From the NCBI RefSeq assembly GCF_009193135.1, contig NZ_VUKC01000002.1, positions 310,001 through 374,000 of the forward strand: a DNA stretch of 64,000 nt, given 5' to 3'. Positions 10,161-19,461 of the stretch are shown in pieces; the first letter of the stretch is position 1; each line of letters starts with the position of its first letter. This DNA is from Georgenia satyanarayanai. Lineage in GTDB: Bacteria; Actinomycetota; Actinomycetes; Actinomycetales; Actinomycetaceae. Under the pieces are notes generated by a model. That model was not told where the DNA came from. It did not search any database and was given only the letters and a program-made list of their open reading frames with translations. The translations under genes and the position numbers were made by a program.

Positions 10161-10955
10161 ATGGCCACGCTCGACCAGCTCGAGGAGCTGCCCTGGCAGC
10201 GGGACGGCGACGAGCCGCCGCGCCGCACCCGGCCGCGCCGCCAGAAGCGGGGGTTCTTCTCCACGCTCGTCGGTGTCGTCGGCGAGCTCATGATCACCGC
10301 CGGCGTGCTCCTCGGACTGTTCGTCGTGTGGCAGCTGTGGTGGACCGACGTCGAGGCCCACAGCTACCAGGCAGGCGTGCTCGAGGAGTGGGACCAGCGG
10401 GAGGACCTCGTCCAGGCTCCCGCCCAGGAAGGTGAGCGGCGCACCGACCCGCCGCCGATCCCCGACGCCGTCGCGGAGGGTGAGCTGCTCGGGACGATGT
10501 ACATCCCCCGGCTCGGCGACGACTACCGCGTCACCATCGCTCACGGCGTCGGCCTGGGCGACGTCCTCAACAGGGGTTACATCGGGCACTACCCCGACAC
10601 CCAGCTGCCGGGCGAGACCGGCAACTTCGCGACGGCGGCCCACCGACAGTCCTACGGGGCGCCGTACCGCGAGATCGAGCAGGTCGTCGTCGGTGACTCC
10701 CTCATCGTCGAGACCGCCGACGCCTACCTCGTCTACGCGGTGACGGAGACGGAGATCGTCCACCCCTCGCAGGTGGAGGTCATCGCGCCCGTGCCGAACG
10801 AGCCCGGCGTGGCGCCGACCGAGCGGATGATCACCCTGACCACCTGCCACCCGCTGTTCTCCGCGGCCGAGCGGTGGATCACCTACGGCGAGTTCCAGTA
10901 CTGGATCGACAAGAGCGACGGCAAGCCGGCCGAGCTGCTCGAGGAGGGACGCTGA
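10161..10955 (+). CDS. srtE: Class E sortase
   Basis: Membrane transpeptidase that links LPXTG-like surface proteins to the cell wall. 264 residues from ATG 10161, with AAAGGA upstream. A basic N-terminus is followed by one membrane helix (about 36-58). The active site is His161 (AAHRQS), Cys229 (TLTTCHP) and Arg238 (AAERWI), the class E pattern in actinobacteria. The next gene overlaps its stop by one base. The only clear sorting-signal protein in the window is the LPESG protein at 22194-23408. Confidence 0.93.
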   Translation: MATLDQLEELPWQRDGDEPPRRTRPRRQKRGFFSTLVGVVGELMITAGVLLGLFVVWQLWWTDVEAHSYQAGVLEEWDQREDLVQAPAQEGERRTDPPPIPDAVAEGELLGTMYIPRLGDDYRVTIAHGVGLGDVLNRGYIGHYPDTQLPGETGNFATAAHRQSYGAPYREIEQVVVGDSLIVETADAYLVYAVTETEIVHPSQVEVIAPVPNEPGVAPTERMITLTTCHPLFSAAERWITYGEFQYWIDKSDGKPAELLEEGR

Positions 10956-11119
10956 TGTACGGCGCACTGTGGCGGATCCTGCCGGGACCGGTGTGGTTCC
11001 GGGTCATCCTCGCGCTCCTCCTCGCGGCGGCGGTCGTCTACGCCTGCTTCACCTGGCTCTTCCCGGAGATCGCCCCCTACATGCCCTTCAACGAGACGAC
11101 GATCGAGGACGGCGCATGA
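10955..11119 (+). CDS. Small single-helix membrane protein between sortase and pabA
   Basis: 54 residues, start ATG 10955 overlapping the sortase stop (TGATG). One hydrophobic helix (VWFRVILALLLAAAVVYACF), a WLFPEIAPYMPFNE segment and an acidic tail. It overlaps pabA by four bases. Similar unnamed genes hold this place in related actinobacteria. Coupling suggests co-expression with the sortase; function unknown. Confidence 0.8.
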   Translation: MYGALWRILPGPVWFRVILALLLAAAVVYACFTWLFPEIAPYMPFNETTIEDGA

Positions 11120-11736
11120 CCCGGCTCCTCGTCGTGGACAACTACGACAGCTTCGTGTGGACGATCGTCGGCTACCTCGAGCAGCTCGGGGCCAGCACCG
11201 TCGTCCAGCGCAACGACGACGTGACGGCGGACCCGCGCGACTTCGACGGCGTCCTCGTCTCGCCGGGCCCCGGCACGCCCAAGGAGGCCGGCGCCAGCCT
11301 CGAGGTCATCGAGCGCTGCGCCGAGCACCGGGTGCCGATGCTCGGGGTGTGCCTGGGCCACCAGGCCCTCGGGGAGCTCTACGGCGGGACGGTCACCCAC
11401 GCCGCCGAGCTCATGCACGGCAAGACCTCGCCGGTGGAGCACGACGGCTCCGGCGTCTTCGCCGGGCTCCCCACCCCCTTCACGGCCACCCGCTACCACT
11501 CCCTCGCCGTCGACGCCGCGACCGTGCCCGAGGAGCTGGACGTCACCGCGACCACGGCCGGTGGCATCGTCATGGGCCTGCAGCACCGTGAGCTGCCGCT
11601 CCACGGCGTGCAGTTCCACCCGGAGTCGGTGCTCACCGAGCACGGGCACCGGTTGCTGGCCAACTGGCTGGCGGTCACCGGGGACGCCGAGGCGCCCGCC
11701 CGCAGCGCGGGCCTGGCCCCCCTCGTCCGCGCGTAG
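11116..11736 (+). CDS. pabA: Glutamine amidotransferase component of aminodeoxychorismate/anthranilate synthase
   Basis: Supplies ammonia from glutamine for making 4-amino-4-deoxychorismate (folate) or anthranilate (tryptophan). 206 residues, class I amidotransferase: VSPGPGTP, the nucleophile in GVCLGHQAL, and the catalytic His-Glu in GVQFHPESVLTEHG. No trpE/pabB partner is adjacent, which is normal for this locus. PabA and TrpG cannot be told apart by sequence here, and one protein may serve both pathways. Confidence 0.92.
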   Translation: MTRLLVVDNYDSFVWTIVGYLEQLGASTVVQRNDDVTADPRDFDGVLVSPGPGTPKEAGASLEVIERCAEHRVPMLGVCLGHQALGELYGGTVTHAAELMHGKTSPVEHDGSGVFAGLPTPFTATRYHSLAVDAATVPEELDVTATTAGGIVMGLQHRELPLHGVQFHPESVLTEHGHRLLANWLAVTGDAEAPARSAGLAPLVRA

Positions 11737-11760
11737 GCGCCCCACCCGACCCACCCGGGG

Positions 11761-11829
11761 CGAGTACGCACAGACGGTCGCACCGGCCCCCTCCTGGGGG
11801 GGCGCGGCGTGACCGTCTGTGCGTACTCG
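11761..11829. terminator. Long perfect inverted repeat between convergent pabA and pknB
   Basis: A 19-bp perfect inverted repeat, CGAGTACGCACAGACGGTC at 11761-11779 and its complement at 11811-11829, with a 31-base GC-rich loop. It lies between two converging genes and probably acts as a bidirectional terminator. The arms are less GC-rich than the loop, and the long loop is unusual. Confidence 0.65.
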
Positions 11830-11839
11830 AGCCGGTCGG

Positions 11840-13720
11840 TTACGGGCGGTTGCCCTGGCTGCGGCCGAAGCTGCTGTTGCCGGGGCCGTCCGCGGACGTG
11901 TCCTCGTCGCTCGGCTCGTCCTCCGGGGGTGGCTCCTCGTCACTCGTCGGCTCCTCCGGGGTGGGCTCGGGAGTCGTCGGCTCGGGCTCGGGGACCTCGA
12001 CGGCGACGGTGAGCTCGATCGTGCTCAGGCGCGGCACCGGGCCGGTGCGGTTCTGGCCGATGACCGTGCCCGGCTCGACGTCCCCGGAGGGCTGCTCGAC
12101 CTGGCTGACGGAGAGGTTGAGCTCGCGCAGGGCCTCGGTGGCCGCCTCGAGCGTCTCGCCGGTGAGGTCGGGGACCTCGACGTTGCCGGTGGCGATGTGG
12201 AGGACCACCTCGGACTCGGGCTCGATGGCCGTGCCGGCCTCCGGCTCGGTCCGCGCGACGCGGTCCTTCTCGTAGTCGGGGCTGTCGATCGGGGCGTAGG
12301 TGATGCGGACGCGGATCCCGAGCTCCTGCTCGGAGAGCTGGTCCTGTGCCTGGCGCTGGCTCAGGCCGGTGACGTCGGGCATCTCCACCGCCTCCGGGCC
12401 GGCGGAGAAGCTGACGGTGACGGTCTCGCCCTCCTCGAGCGTCGTGCCCACCTCCGGGTCGGAGCTGACGAAGAGCCCGGCCTCGATCTCCGCGGAGAAC
12501 TCGGGGTCGCCGATGGCAAAGGTGAGCCCTTCCTCCTCCACGGCCAGCCGGGCCTCGGTCTGGTCCATGCCCTCGAGCTCGGGCACGGTGACGGTGGCCG
12601 GCGCCGCGGGCTCCTCCGCGTCGTCGTTCGTGAGGAGCAGGTAGATCACCCCGGCCGCGGCGACGAGGCCGACGAGCACGAGCAGCCACACCCACCACGG
12701 GGAGCGCTTGTTCTCCTCCTCGTCCTCCTCGGGCGCGACGGCGGTGCGGGTGGCCGGCATCGCCTGCGTGGCGGTGGAGGTGGTCCCCATGACGGTGGTG
12801 GGCTGGCTGGCCGCGGCCGCGGCGGCCGCCCAGGTGCTCGTGGCCGGCGCGGTCACGGCGCCACCCCGGAGCGCGGCCTCGAGGTCGCTGCGCATCGCGG
12901 CGGCGTCCGGGTAGCGGTCCTCGCGGTCCTTGGCCAACGCCTTGAGGACGATGCGGTCCAGCGCCTCGGGGATGTCGGAGGCCACCTCGCTCGGCGGCTT
13001 GGGGATCTCCCGGACGTGCTGGTAGGCGACCGCGACGGCGGAGTCGCCGCTGAAGGGCGGCTGGCCGGTGAGGAGCTCGTACAGGAGACAGCCGGTGGAG
13101 TAGATGTCCGAGCGGGCGTCGACGACCTCCCCGCGCGCCTGCTCCGGGGAGAGGTACTGCGCCGTGCCGACGACGGCGTGGGTCTGGGTCATCGTGGCCG
13201 CGGAGTCGGCCATCGCACGCGCGATGCCGAAGTCCATGACCTTGACCTGGCCGGTGGGCGTGAGCATGACGTTCCCGGGCTTGATGTCCCGGTGGACGAT
13301 GCCCTCGCGGTGCGAGTAGGCCAGCGCGGACAGCACCCCGATGACGATCTCGCTCGCCTCGTCGATCGGGACGGCGGACCCGTCGGTGAGCAGCGAGCGG
13401 ACGGTGTGGCCCTCGACGTACTCCATGACGATGTACGGCACGTGGGCGCGCTCGCCCGCGGAGGTGACGACGTCGTCCTCACCGGTGTCGTAGACGGACA
13501 CGATCGCGGGGTGGTTGAGCGACGCGGCGGACTGCGCCTCACGCCGGAAGCGCGCCTGGAAGGTGGGGTCGCGAGCGAGGTCGGAGCGGAGCACCTTGAT
13601 CGCGACCGTGCGCGAGAGCCGGTTGTCGTAGCCGAGGTAGACCTCGGCCATGCCGCCGCGACCGATGAGCTCGCGGACCTCGTAACGTCCGGCGAGCACC
13701 TTGGGTACTTCGTCCACCAC
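11840..13720 (-). CDS. pknB: PASTA-domain serine/threonine protein kinase PknB
   Basis: Membrane kinase that senses peptidoglycan fragments and controls growth and division. 626 residues from GTG 13720, which overlaps the pknA stop by one base (TAGTG); GTG 13717 is the alternative. Kinase domain 1-280: glycine loop GRGGMAEVYLG, Lys42, HRDIKPGN with Asp145, DFG at 163-165, and threonines in TMTQTHAVVGT. One membrane helix at 342-363, then three PASTA domains (about 376-442, 444-512, 513-576) and a Pro/Glu/Ser-rich tail. Mycobacterial PknB has four PASTA domains, so this protein has one fewer. Confidence 0.96.
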   Translation of the reverse strand: MVDEVPKVLAGRYEVRELIGRGGMAEVYLGYDNRLSRTVAIKVLRSDLARDPTFQARFRREAQSAASLNHPAIVSVYDTGEDDVVTSAGERAHVPYIVMEYVEGHTVRSLLTDGSAVPIDEASEIVIGVLSALAYSHREGIVHRDIKPGNVMLTPTGQVKVMDFGIARAMADSAATMTQTHAVVGTAQYLSPEQARGEVVDARSDIYSTGCLLYELLTGQPPFSGDSAVAVAYQHVREIPKPPSEVASDIPEALDRIVLKALAKDREDRYPDAAAMRSDLEAALRGGAVTAPATSTWAAAAAAASQPTTVMGTTSTATQAMPATRTAVAPEEDEEENKRSPWWVWLLVLVGLVAAAGVIYLLLTNDDAEEPAAPATVTVPELEGMDQTEARLAVEEEGLTFAIGDPEFSAEIEAGLFVSSDPEVGTTLEEGETVTVSFSAGPEAVEMPDVTGLSQRQAQDQLSEQELGIRVRITYAPIDSPDYEKDRVARTEPEAGTAIEPESEVVLHIATGNVEVPDLTGETLEAATEALRELNLSVSQVEQPSGDVEPGTVIGQNRTGPVPRLSTIELTVAVEVPEPEPTTPEPTPEEPTSDEEPPPEDEPSDEDTSADGPGNSSFGRSQGNRP

Positions 13721-14799
13721 TAGCGGTTCCTCACTGTCAGTCGATCGGCTCGGGACTCCGGGCTGCCGCCCGCCGGCTGGTCCCCGCCCAGGGCAAGGGT
13801 ACCGAGGGTCAGCGCGAGGACCGCGGCAAGCGCCAGGCCGGCGCCGACGACGGTGAGCCAGACCCGGTCGGCGGCCAGCTCGGACCACGTGGGGCGGCGC
13901 CACCGTCGCTCGCGCCGCCGGCGGGGGGCGGGCGTGGCGACGTCGGGGTCGTCGGGGTCGCGGGGGCCGGGCGCGGCGTCAGCGCCGGCGACGAGCTCCC
14001 GCATGCGCCGGGCGACGACCGCGGCGGAGGCGGGGCGCTCGGCCGGGTCCTTGGCGAGCATCGCGGTGACGAGCTCGCGGACGGGCGCGGGCACGTCGTC
14101 GGGCAGGGGCGGGAGCGGCGTCGTCACGTGCGCCATCGCGATGTCGACCTGGTTGGTGCCGGTGAACGGACGCCGGCCGGTGAGGGCCTCGTAGGCGATG
14201 ACGCCGAGGGCGTAGACGTCGCCGGCGGGCCGGGCGGGGCGGCCCATCGCGAGCTCGGGCGGCAGGTACTGGGCGGTGCCCATGACCATGCCGGCAGCGG
14301 TGAGCGCGGCCTGGCCGGTGCCCAGGGAGATGCCGAAGTCGGTGAGCTTGGCGGTGCCGTCGGCCGTGACGAGGATGTTGGAGGGCTTGACGTCGCGGTG
14401 GACGACGCCGGCCCGGTGGGCGGCGTGCAGGCCCTCGGCGCACTGGGCGAGGACGGGCAGCAGGCGCTCGGGGGACAGGCGGCGGTCCCGCTCGAGCACC
14501 TCCGACAGCGGCTCCCCGGGCACGTACTCCATGACGAGGAAGCCGCCGCCGTCCTGCTCCCCGTAGTCGAGGAGCACGGCGACGTTGGGGTGGACGACCC
14601 CGCTCGCGTTGCGCGCCTCGGCGCGCAGCCGCGCCAGGGAGGCGGCGTCCCCGAGGAGGTCCTCGCGCAGCACCTTGGCGGCGACGGTGCGACCGAGGAG
14701 GAGGTCGCGGGCGAGCCACACCTCGCCCATGCCGCCGACGGCGATGCGCTCGGTGAGCTCGTAGCGCTCACGGAGGAGGTGGCCGGGACGGATCGCCAT
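13720..14799 (-). CDS. pknA: Serine/threonine protein kinase PknA
   Basis: 359 residues. Kinase domain with Lys42 (AAKVLRED), HRDVKPSNIL (catalytic Asp136) and DFG at 154-156. A basic segment (APRRRRERRWRRP) precedes one membrane helix near residues 313-335 and a short outer tail with no PASTA domain, as in other PknA proteins. It lies between pbpA (2-bp gap) and pknB (1-bp overlap). In the family it phosphorylates division and cell-wall proteins together with PknB. Confidence 0.93.
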   Translation of the reverse strand: MAIRPGHLLRERYELTERIAVGGMGEVWLARDLLLGRTVAAKVLREDLLGDAASLARLRAEARNASGVVHPNVAVLLDYGEQDGGGFLVMEYVPGEPLSEVLERDRRLSPERLLPVLAQCAEGLHAAHRAGVVHRDVKPSNILVTADGTAKLTDFGISLGTGQAALTAAGMVMGTAQYLPPELAMGRPARPAGDVYALGVIAYEALTGRRPFTGTNQVDIAMAHVTTPLPPLPDDVPAPVRELVTAMLAKDPAERPASAAVVARRMRELVAGADAAPGPRDPDDPDVATPAPRRRRERRWRRPTWSELAADRVWLTVVGAGLALAAVLALTLGTLALGGDQPAGGSPESRADRLTVRNR

Positions 14800-14801
14800 G
14801 G

Positions 14802-16259
14802 TCAGCCCGTGAGGAGCGCGGCGAGCACCTCGCGCGCGATCGGCGCCGCGGTCGTGCCGCCGGAGGCGACGTCACCCTCGATGCCGCCGTTCTCGACGAC
14901 GGCGGCGACCGCCACCTGCGGGTCGTCGGCCGGCGCGAAGGAGGTGAACCAGGCGTGCGGGGGTGCGTCGGTGCCGCTCTGTGCCGTGCCGGTCTTGCCG
15001 GCCACGGCGATGCCCGGCAGCTGCGCGGCGCTGCCGGTGCCGTTGGCGACGACGCTCGTCATGAGCTCGGTGAGCACCTGCGCCGTCTCCTCGGTGACGG
15101 ACCGGCGCAGCACGGTGGGCTCGGTGGTGGCGACGACCTCGAGGTCGGCGTTGCGCTCGGTCGCCACCAGGTAGGGCTGCAGCTGCTCCCCGTCGTTGGC
15201 GATCGCCTGGGACACCATCGCCATCTGGAGCGGGGTCACCCGGACGCTGTACTGGCCGATCGCGGACATGGCGGTCTGCGCGCCGTCCATCTCGGCGGGG
15301 AACGTCGACGGCGTGACGCGCAGCGGGATCCGCAGCTCCTGGCCGAAGCCGAAGGCCTCGGCCTGCTCGGCGAGCCGCTCCGCGCCCAGGTCCATCCCCA
15401 GCTGGGCGAAGGTCGTGTTGCAGGACTGCTCCATCGTGTAGCGGAGCGGGGCGGTGTCCTCGGCGGTGCAGGCGATGCCGCCGGGGTTGTTGACCACCTG
15501 GGTCGACAGCGGCAGCTGCAGCTGGGCGGGAGAGGGCACCGGGCTGTCCGCCTCCAGGCCCTGCTCCTCGATCGCAGCGGCGGCCGTGACGACCTTGAAG
15601 GAGGAGCCCGGCGCGTACAGGTCACCGGCGATGGCGCGGTTGACGAGCGGGTCGCGCTCGTCGGCGAGCAGGGCGTCGTAGGCCTGCTGCGCGGCGGCGG
15701 CGTCGTGGGTGGCGAGGTCGTTGGGGTCGAAGCTCGGCTTGGAGACCGAGGCGAGGATCGCCCCGGTGCGGGTGTCGAGGGCGACGACGGCGCCGCGCTG
15801 GTCGCCCAGGGCGTCCCAGGCGGCCTGCTGGGCGGCGGCGTCGATGGTGAGCTCGATCGAGCCGCCCTGGGGCTGGCGGCCGGTGACGAGGTCCTGGATG
15901 CGCTGGACGGCGAGGGAGTCGGCGGTGCCGCCGAGGACGTCGTTGGCGGCCTGCTCCATGCCGGTCATCGAGCTGAGGCCGGCGGCGAAGTAGCCCGTCG
16001 TGTGGGCGTACAGGAACGGCGCGGCGTAGCCCCGCTGGTAGCCGTAGGCCGTGTCGACCGGCGTGGAGGAGGCGATGGCCTCGTTGGCGACGATGATCGG
16101 ACCGCGGTCCTGGCCGAACTCCCGGTAGATCGTGCGGACGTTGCGGCCGTCGGCGTTGAGGGAGGGGGCCTGGACGAACTGGACGGACGTCGCCGCGACC
16201 ATGAGCGCGAGGAACATGAGCGCGACGATGGTCGTCAGCCGCCGGACGGGGGTGTTCAC
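14802..16259 (-). CDS. pbpA: Penicillin-binding protein A (class B transpeptidase)
   Basis: D,D-transpeptidase that cross-links peptidoglycan, working with the SEDS polymerase encoded next to it. 485 residues: N-terminal membrane helix, then a transpeptidase domain with SxxK at 219-222 (nucleophile Ser219), the SCN triad motif at 279-281 and KTGTAQ in the last quarter. It overlaps rodA by four bases. No lipobox is seen, so the protein is anchored by its N-terminal helix. Confidence 0.95.
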   Translation of the reverse strand: MNTPVRRLTTIVALMFLALMVAATSVQFVQAPSLNADGRNVRTIYREFGQDRGPIIVANEAIASSTPVDTAYGYQRGYAAPFLYAHTTGYFAAGLSSMTGMEQAANDVLGGTADSLAVQRIQDLVTGRQPQGGSIELTIDAAAQQAAWDALGDQRGAVVALDTRTGAILASVSKPSFDPNDLATHDAAAAQQAYDALLADERDPLVNRAIAGDLYAPGSSFKVVTAAAAIEEQGLEADSPVPSPAQLQLPLSTQVVNNPGGIACTAEDTAPLRYTMEQSCNTTFAQLGMDLGAERLAEQAEAFGFGQELRIPLRVTPSTFPAEMDGAQTAMSAIGQYSVRVTPLQMAMVSQAIANDGEQLQPYLVATERNADLEVVATTEPTVLRRSVTEETAQVLTELMTSVVANGTGSAAQLPGIAVAGKTGTAQSGTDAPPHAWFTSFAPADDPQVAVAAVVENGGIEGDVASGGTTAAPIAREVLAALLTG

Positions 16260-17692
16260 GAGAGCCTCACCACCTCGGTCGGGTTCGCGTCGTCACCGGT
16301 GGGGCGGAAGCTCACCTCGGCGACGTCGCCGCTCGTGTCCAGCGGCCCGATGGGCAGGTCACCGCTCATCGCGGCCGGGCGTCGCGCGGCGTCGGAGATG
16401 CGCAGCAGGAGCGCGACGATGACCCAGTTGACGACGAGGGAGGACCCGCCCTGCGCGAGGAAGGGCATCGTGAGCCCGGTGAGCGGGATGAGCCGGGTGA
16501 CGCCACCGACGACGACGAAGCACTGGAAGGCGACGACGAAGGACAGCCCCGAGGCGAGGAGGGTCCCGAAGCCGTCACGGACCCCGATGGCCGCCCGCAT
16601 GCCGCGCTGGGCGAGGACGAGGTACATGAGGAGGATGGCCAGCAGCCCGGTGAGCCCGAGCTCCTCGCCGAGCGAGGCGATGATGAAGTCGGACTGGGCG
16701 TAGGGCACGATGTCGGGCCGGCCCTGGCCCCAGCCGGTGCCCATGAGCCCGCCCGACGCCATCCCGAACAGGCCCTGGACCACCTGGTAGGAGCCGCCGA
16801 ACTGGCGGGAGTAGATGTCGGGGTCCAGGGCGTTGAGCCACACGTCGAAGCGGTCGCTCACGTGGCCGAGGGTGGTCGCGGCCAGCGCCGCGGCGCCACC
16901 GAAGAGGAGCAGGCCGATGAGGACCCAGCTCACCCGCTCCGTGGCGACGTAGAGCATGGCGACGAAGAGCGCGAAGAACAGCAGCGCGGTGCCGAGGTCC
17001 CGCTGGAAGACGAGGACGACCAGCGCCACCCCCCACGCCAGGAGGATCGGGCCGAGGTCGCGCACCCGGGGCAGCTGCAGGCCCAGCACCCGCCGGCCGG
17101 CCAGCGCCAGGGTGTCGCGGTTGGTCACCAGGTAACCGGCGAAGAAGACGGCGAGGAGAACCTTGGCGAGCTCGGCCGGCTGGAAGGACATCGAGCCGAT
17201 GGAGATCCAGATCCGGGCGCCGTTGATCGTGCGGCCCAGCCCGGGCAGGAGCGGCAGGAGCAGCATGACCAGGCCGAGGATCATCGAGAGGTACGTGTAG
17301 CGCCGCAGCAGCCGGTGGTCGCGCAGCGCGATGACGACGGCGATCGCGGCCGCGACCCCGAGCATCGTCCACAGCACCTGACGGGAGGCGAAGGCGCTGC
17401 CGTCGGCGATGTCGATGCGGTGGATCATCGCCAGGCCGAGCCCGTTGAGAGCGACCGCGACCGGGAGGATGACCGGGTCGGCGTAGGGCGCGCGCCAGCG
17501 CAGGACGACGTGGGTGGCGAGAGCCAGGACGGCCAGCACCCCCGCCTGGGTGACGATGTCCGCGGGCGGGGCCCCCTCCGTCGCCAGTCCCACCTGGAGG
17601 TAGGCGTACAGGCCGATGGCCAGGCCGAGGAGGAGCAGGACGAGCTCCACGCCGCGTCCCCGGCGTCCGGGCTGCTGGCTGACGATGGCCAT
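16256..17692 (-). CDS. rodA: SEDS family peptidoglycan glycosyltransferase (RodA/FtsW type)
   Basis: Integral-membrane polymerase of glycan strands, paired with PbpA. 478 residues from ATG 17692, whose A is shared with the pstP stop; the open frame upstream only shadows pstP. Around ten hydrophobic helices. SEDS signatures include RTINGARIWISIGSMSFQPAELAKV, YAQSDFIIASLGEELGL, and the end motif LTGLTMPFLAQGGSSLVVNWVIVALLLRISD. Position in the pkn operon points to the RodA type rather than the divisome FtsW. Confidence 0.94.
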   Translation of the reverse strand: MAIVSQQPGRRGRGVELVLLLLGLAIGLYAYLQVGLATEGAPPADIVTQAGVLAVLALATHVVLRWRAPYADPVILPVAVALNGLGLAMIHRIDIADGSAFASRQVLWTMLGVAAAIAVVIALRDHRLLRRYTYLSMILGLVMLLLPLLPGLGRTINGARIWISIGSMSFQPAELAKVLLAVFFAGYLVTNRDTLALAGRRVLGLQLPRVRDLGPILLAWGVALVVLVFQRDLGTALLFFALFVAMLYVATERVSWVLIGLLLFGGAAALAATTLGHVSDRFDVWLNALDPDIYSRQFGGSYQVVQGLFGMASGGLMGTGWGQGRPDIVPYAQSDFIIASLGEELGLTGLLAILLMYLVLAQRGMRAAIGVRDGFGTLLASGLSFVVAFQCFVVVGGVTRLIPLTGLTMPFLAQGGSSLVVNWVIVALLLRISDAARRPAAMSGDLPIGPLDTSGDVAEVSFRPTGDDANPTEVVRLS

Positions 17693-18978
17693 CAGTCGGC
17701 CCCCGCCGTCGGCGCCGGAGTGGGGGAGGGGCCGGGGGAGGGAGTGGTGGACGGCGTGGGGTCGGGGTCGGCGGCCCGGACCTCGTCCCGCAGCTCGCTC
17801 ACGCGGTCCTCGGCCTGGGCGAGGGAGGAGACGGTGATCGTCGCCTCGAGGCGGTCGCGGGCGTAGCCGGGCAGCTCGTCGAGGCGCAGGTCGGTGCGCG
17901 AGTGGACGGTGGACAGGGACAGCGGCCCCAGCTCCTGGGGGATGCCGCGGTAGATCGCCACGACCTCTCCCTCGGGCGCGAGGAAGTACTGGGTCTGGGT
18001 CCACCGGTAACCCAGCCATCCGCCCGCGCCGAGCAGCGCCAGCACGAGGAGCGTGACGAGAGTGCGCCCGATCCAGCGCCGGCGGCGGGGCGGCTCGGGG
18101 TCGTCGTCGTCCGGGGACGGGGCGGCGGGGGAGAGGGCGGCGGCCCGCCCGGCCGCGCCGGAGGTGCCGCGGGTGCCACGCAGCCGGTCGGTGGCGGCCG
18201 CGCCGACCACCTGCGGCCCCGAGGCGGGGACGAGGCCGGGGGGCAGGTCGTCGGAGTCGAGGAGGTCGGCGACGACGCAGGTGACGTTGTCGGGCCCACC
18301 GCCGCGCAGCGCGAGGTCGATGAGCTCCTCGGCGCAGCGGCCGGGGTCGGGCACGCGCACGAGGGTGTCGAAGATGGTCTCGGTGCTGACGACGCCGGAC
18401 AGGCCGTCGGAGCACAGCAGCCACCGGTCGCCCACGCGCGCCTCGCGCACCGACTCGTCGAGGATGACGTCGCCGTCGGTGTCACCGAGCACGCGCAGGA
18501 GCACCGAGCGTTGCGGGTGCCGCTCGGCCTGCTCGGCGCTCAGCCGCCCGGTGTCGACGAGGTGCTGGACGAAGGTGTGGTCGGTCGTCACCTGCGTGAG
18601 CTCGCCGTCGCGCAGCAGGTAGGCGCGGGAGTCACCGATGTGGACCATGGCGATCTTGTTGTCCGAGCGCAGCAGGGCGATGCACGTCGTGCCGAGGCCG
18701 GCGAGCTCGGGGTCGGCCTCGGCACGCTCCTCGAGGTCGGCGTGGGCGGCGGAGACGGCATCCCGCAGGCTGGGGAGGAGCTCGTCGGCCGGAGGGTGGT
18801 CGTCGTCGAGGTGGACGAGGTGGGCCAGGGCGACGGAGGAGGCGATGTCGCCACCGGCCGGGCCACCCATGCCGTCGGCGAGGACGAGGAGGTAGGGGCC
18901 GGCGTAACCCGAGTCCTGGTTGCTCGAGCGCACGAGCCCGACGTCGGAGCGGGCGGCGTAGTTGGCAGTCAGCGGCAT
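17692..18978 (-). CDS. pstP: PP2C-family serine/threonine protein phosphatase
   Basis: Removes phosphates added by PknA and PknB. 428 residues. PPM/PP2C domain 1-240 with metal-binding motifs NQDSGY, VLADGMGG, IGDSRAYLLRDGEL, LLCSDGLSG and GGPDNVTCVV. A Pro/Ala-rich link, one membrane helix (TLVTLLVLALLGAGGWLGY) and an outer domain ending in a Pro/Thr-rich tail follow. The gap to fhaB is 4 bp. Confidence 0.95.
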   Translation of the reverse strand: MPLTANYAARSDVGLVRSSNQDSGYAGPYLLVLADGMGGPAGGDIASSVALAHLVHLDDDHPPADELLPSLRDAVSAAHADLEERAEADPELAGLGTTCIALLRSDNKIAMVHIGDSRAYLLRDGELTQVTTDHTFVQHLVDTGRLSAEQAERHPQRSVLLRVLGDTDGDVILDESVREARVGDRWLLCSDGLSGVVSTETIFDTLVRVPDPGRCAEELIDLALRGGGPDNVTCVVADLLDSDDLPPGLVPASGPQVVGAAATDRLRGTRGTSGAAGRAAALSPAAPSPDDDDPEPPRRRRWIGRTLVTLLVLALLGAGGWLGYRWTQTQYFLAPEGEVVAIYRGIPQELGPLSLSTVHSRTDLRLDELPGYARDRLEATITVSSLAQAEDRVSELRDEVRAADPDPTPSTTPSPGPSPTPAPTAGAD

Positions 18979-18982
18979 GGGC

Positions 18983-19459
18983 TCAGCGCTGCAGCTCGAT
19001 GATCGTCTGCCCGACCCGCACGGGGGTGCCGGCGGTCAGCTGCACGGGCTGGGTCAGGCGCTGGTCCCCGACGAAGGTGCCGTTGGTAGAGCCGAGGTCC
19101 TCCACCCACCAGGCACCGTCCTGCGGGTAGAAGCGGGCGTGGCGCCCCGAGGAGTAGTCGTCGTCCAGGACGAGGGTCGAGCTCGGTGCGCGGCCGACGA
19201 CGACGGCGGAGGGGCCCAGCGGCATGGTCGTGCCGGTGAGCGGCCCCTGCGTGACGACGAGACGGGTGGGGGTGGAGCGGGTGGGCCGCTTCGGGGCGGG
19301 CGGCGTGGGCCTGCGGCCGCGCTGCGCGTCACCGCGGGAGCGGCGGGTGATCCGCGTGCCGAAGATGTCCCGGCGGAGCACGGCAAGCGCCCCCAGGACG
19401 AAGACCCACAGCAGCACGAGGTAGCTCAGGCGCAGCAGGGTCACTGCCAGCTCGGTCAT
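18983..19459 (-). CDS. fhaB: FHA-domain protein FhaB
   Basis: 158 residues: N-terminal membrane helix (LLRLSYLVLLWVFVLGALAVL), basic link, then an FHA domain with VVVGRAPSSTLVLDDDYSSGRHARF and DLGSTNGTFVGDQRL. FHA domains bind phosphothreonine; FhaB (FipA) proteins dock on phosphorylated kinase or division partners. Located between pstP and fhaA with 2-4 bp gaps. Confidence 0.92.
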   Translation of the reverse strand: MTELAVTLLRLSYLVLLWVFVLGALAVLRRDIFGTRITRRSRGDAQRGRRPTPPAPKRPTRSTPTRLVVTQGPLTGTTMPLGPSAVVVGRAPSSTLVLDDDYSSGRHARFYPQDGAWWVEDLGSTNGTFVGDQRLTQPVQLTAGTPVRVGQTIIELQR

Positions 19460-19461
19460 GG

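Noticed and set aside
10161-10955. Earlier start for the sortase at 9951
   Set aside because: The extra codons overlap the DUF881 gene in another frame and read as low-quality Arg/Pro/Ser sequence; ATG 10161 has a good ribosome site.
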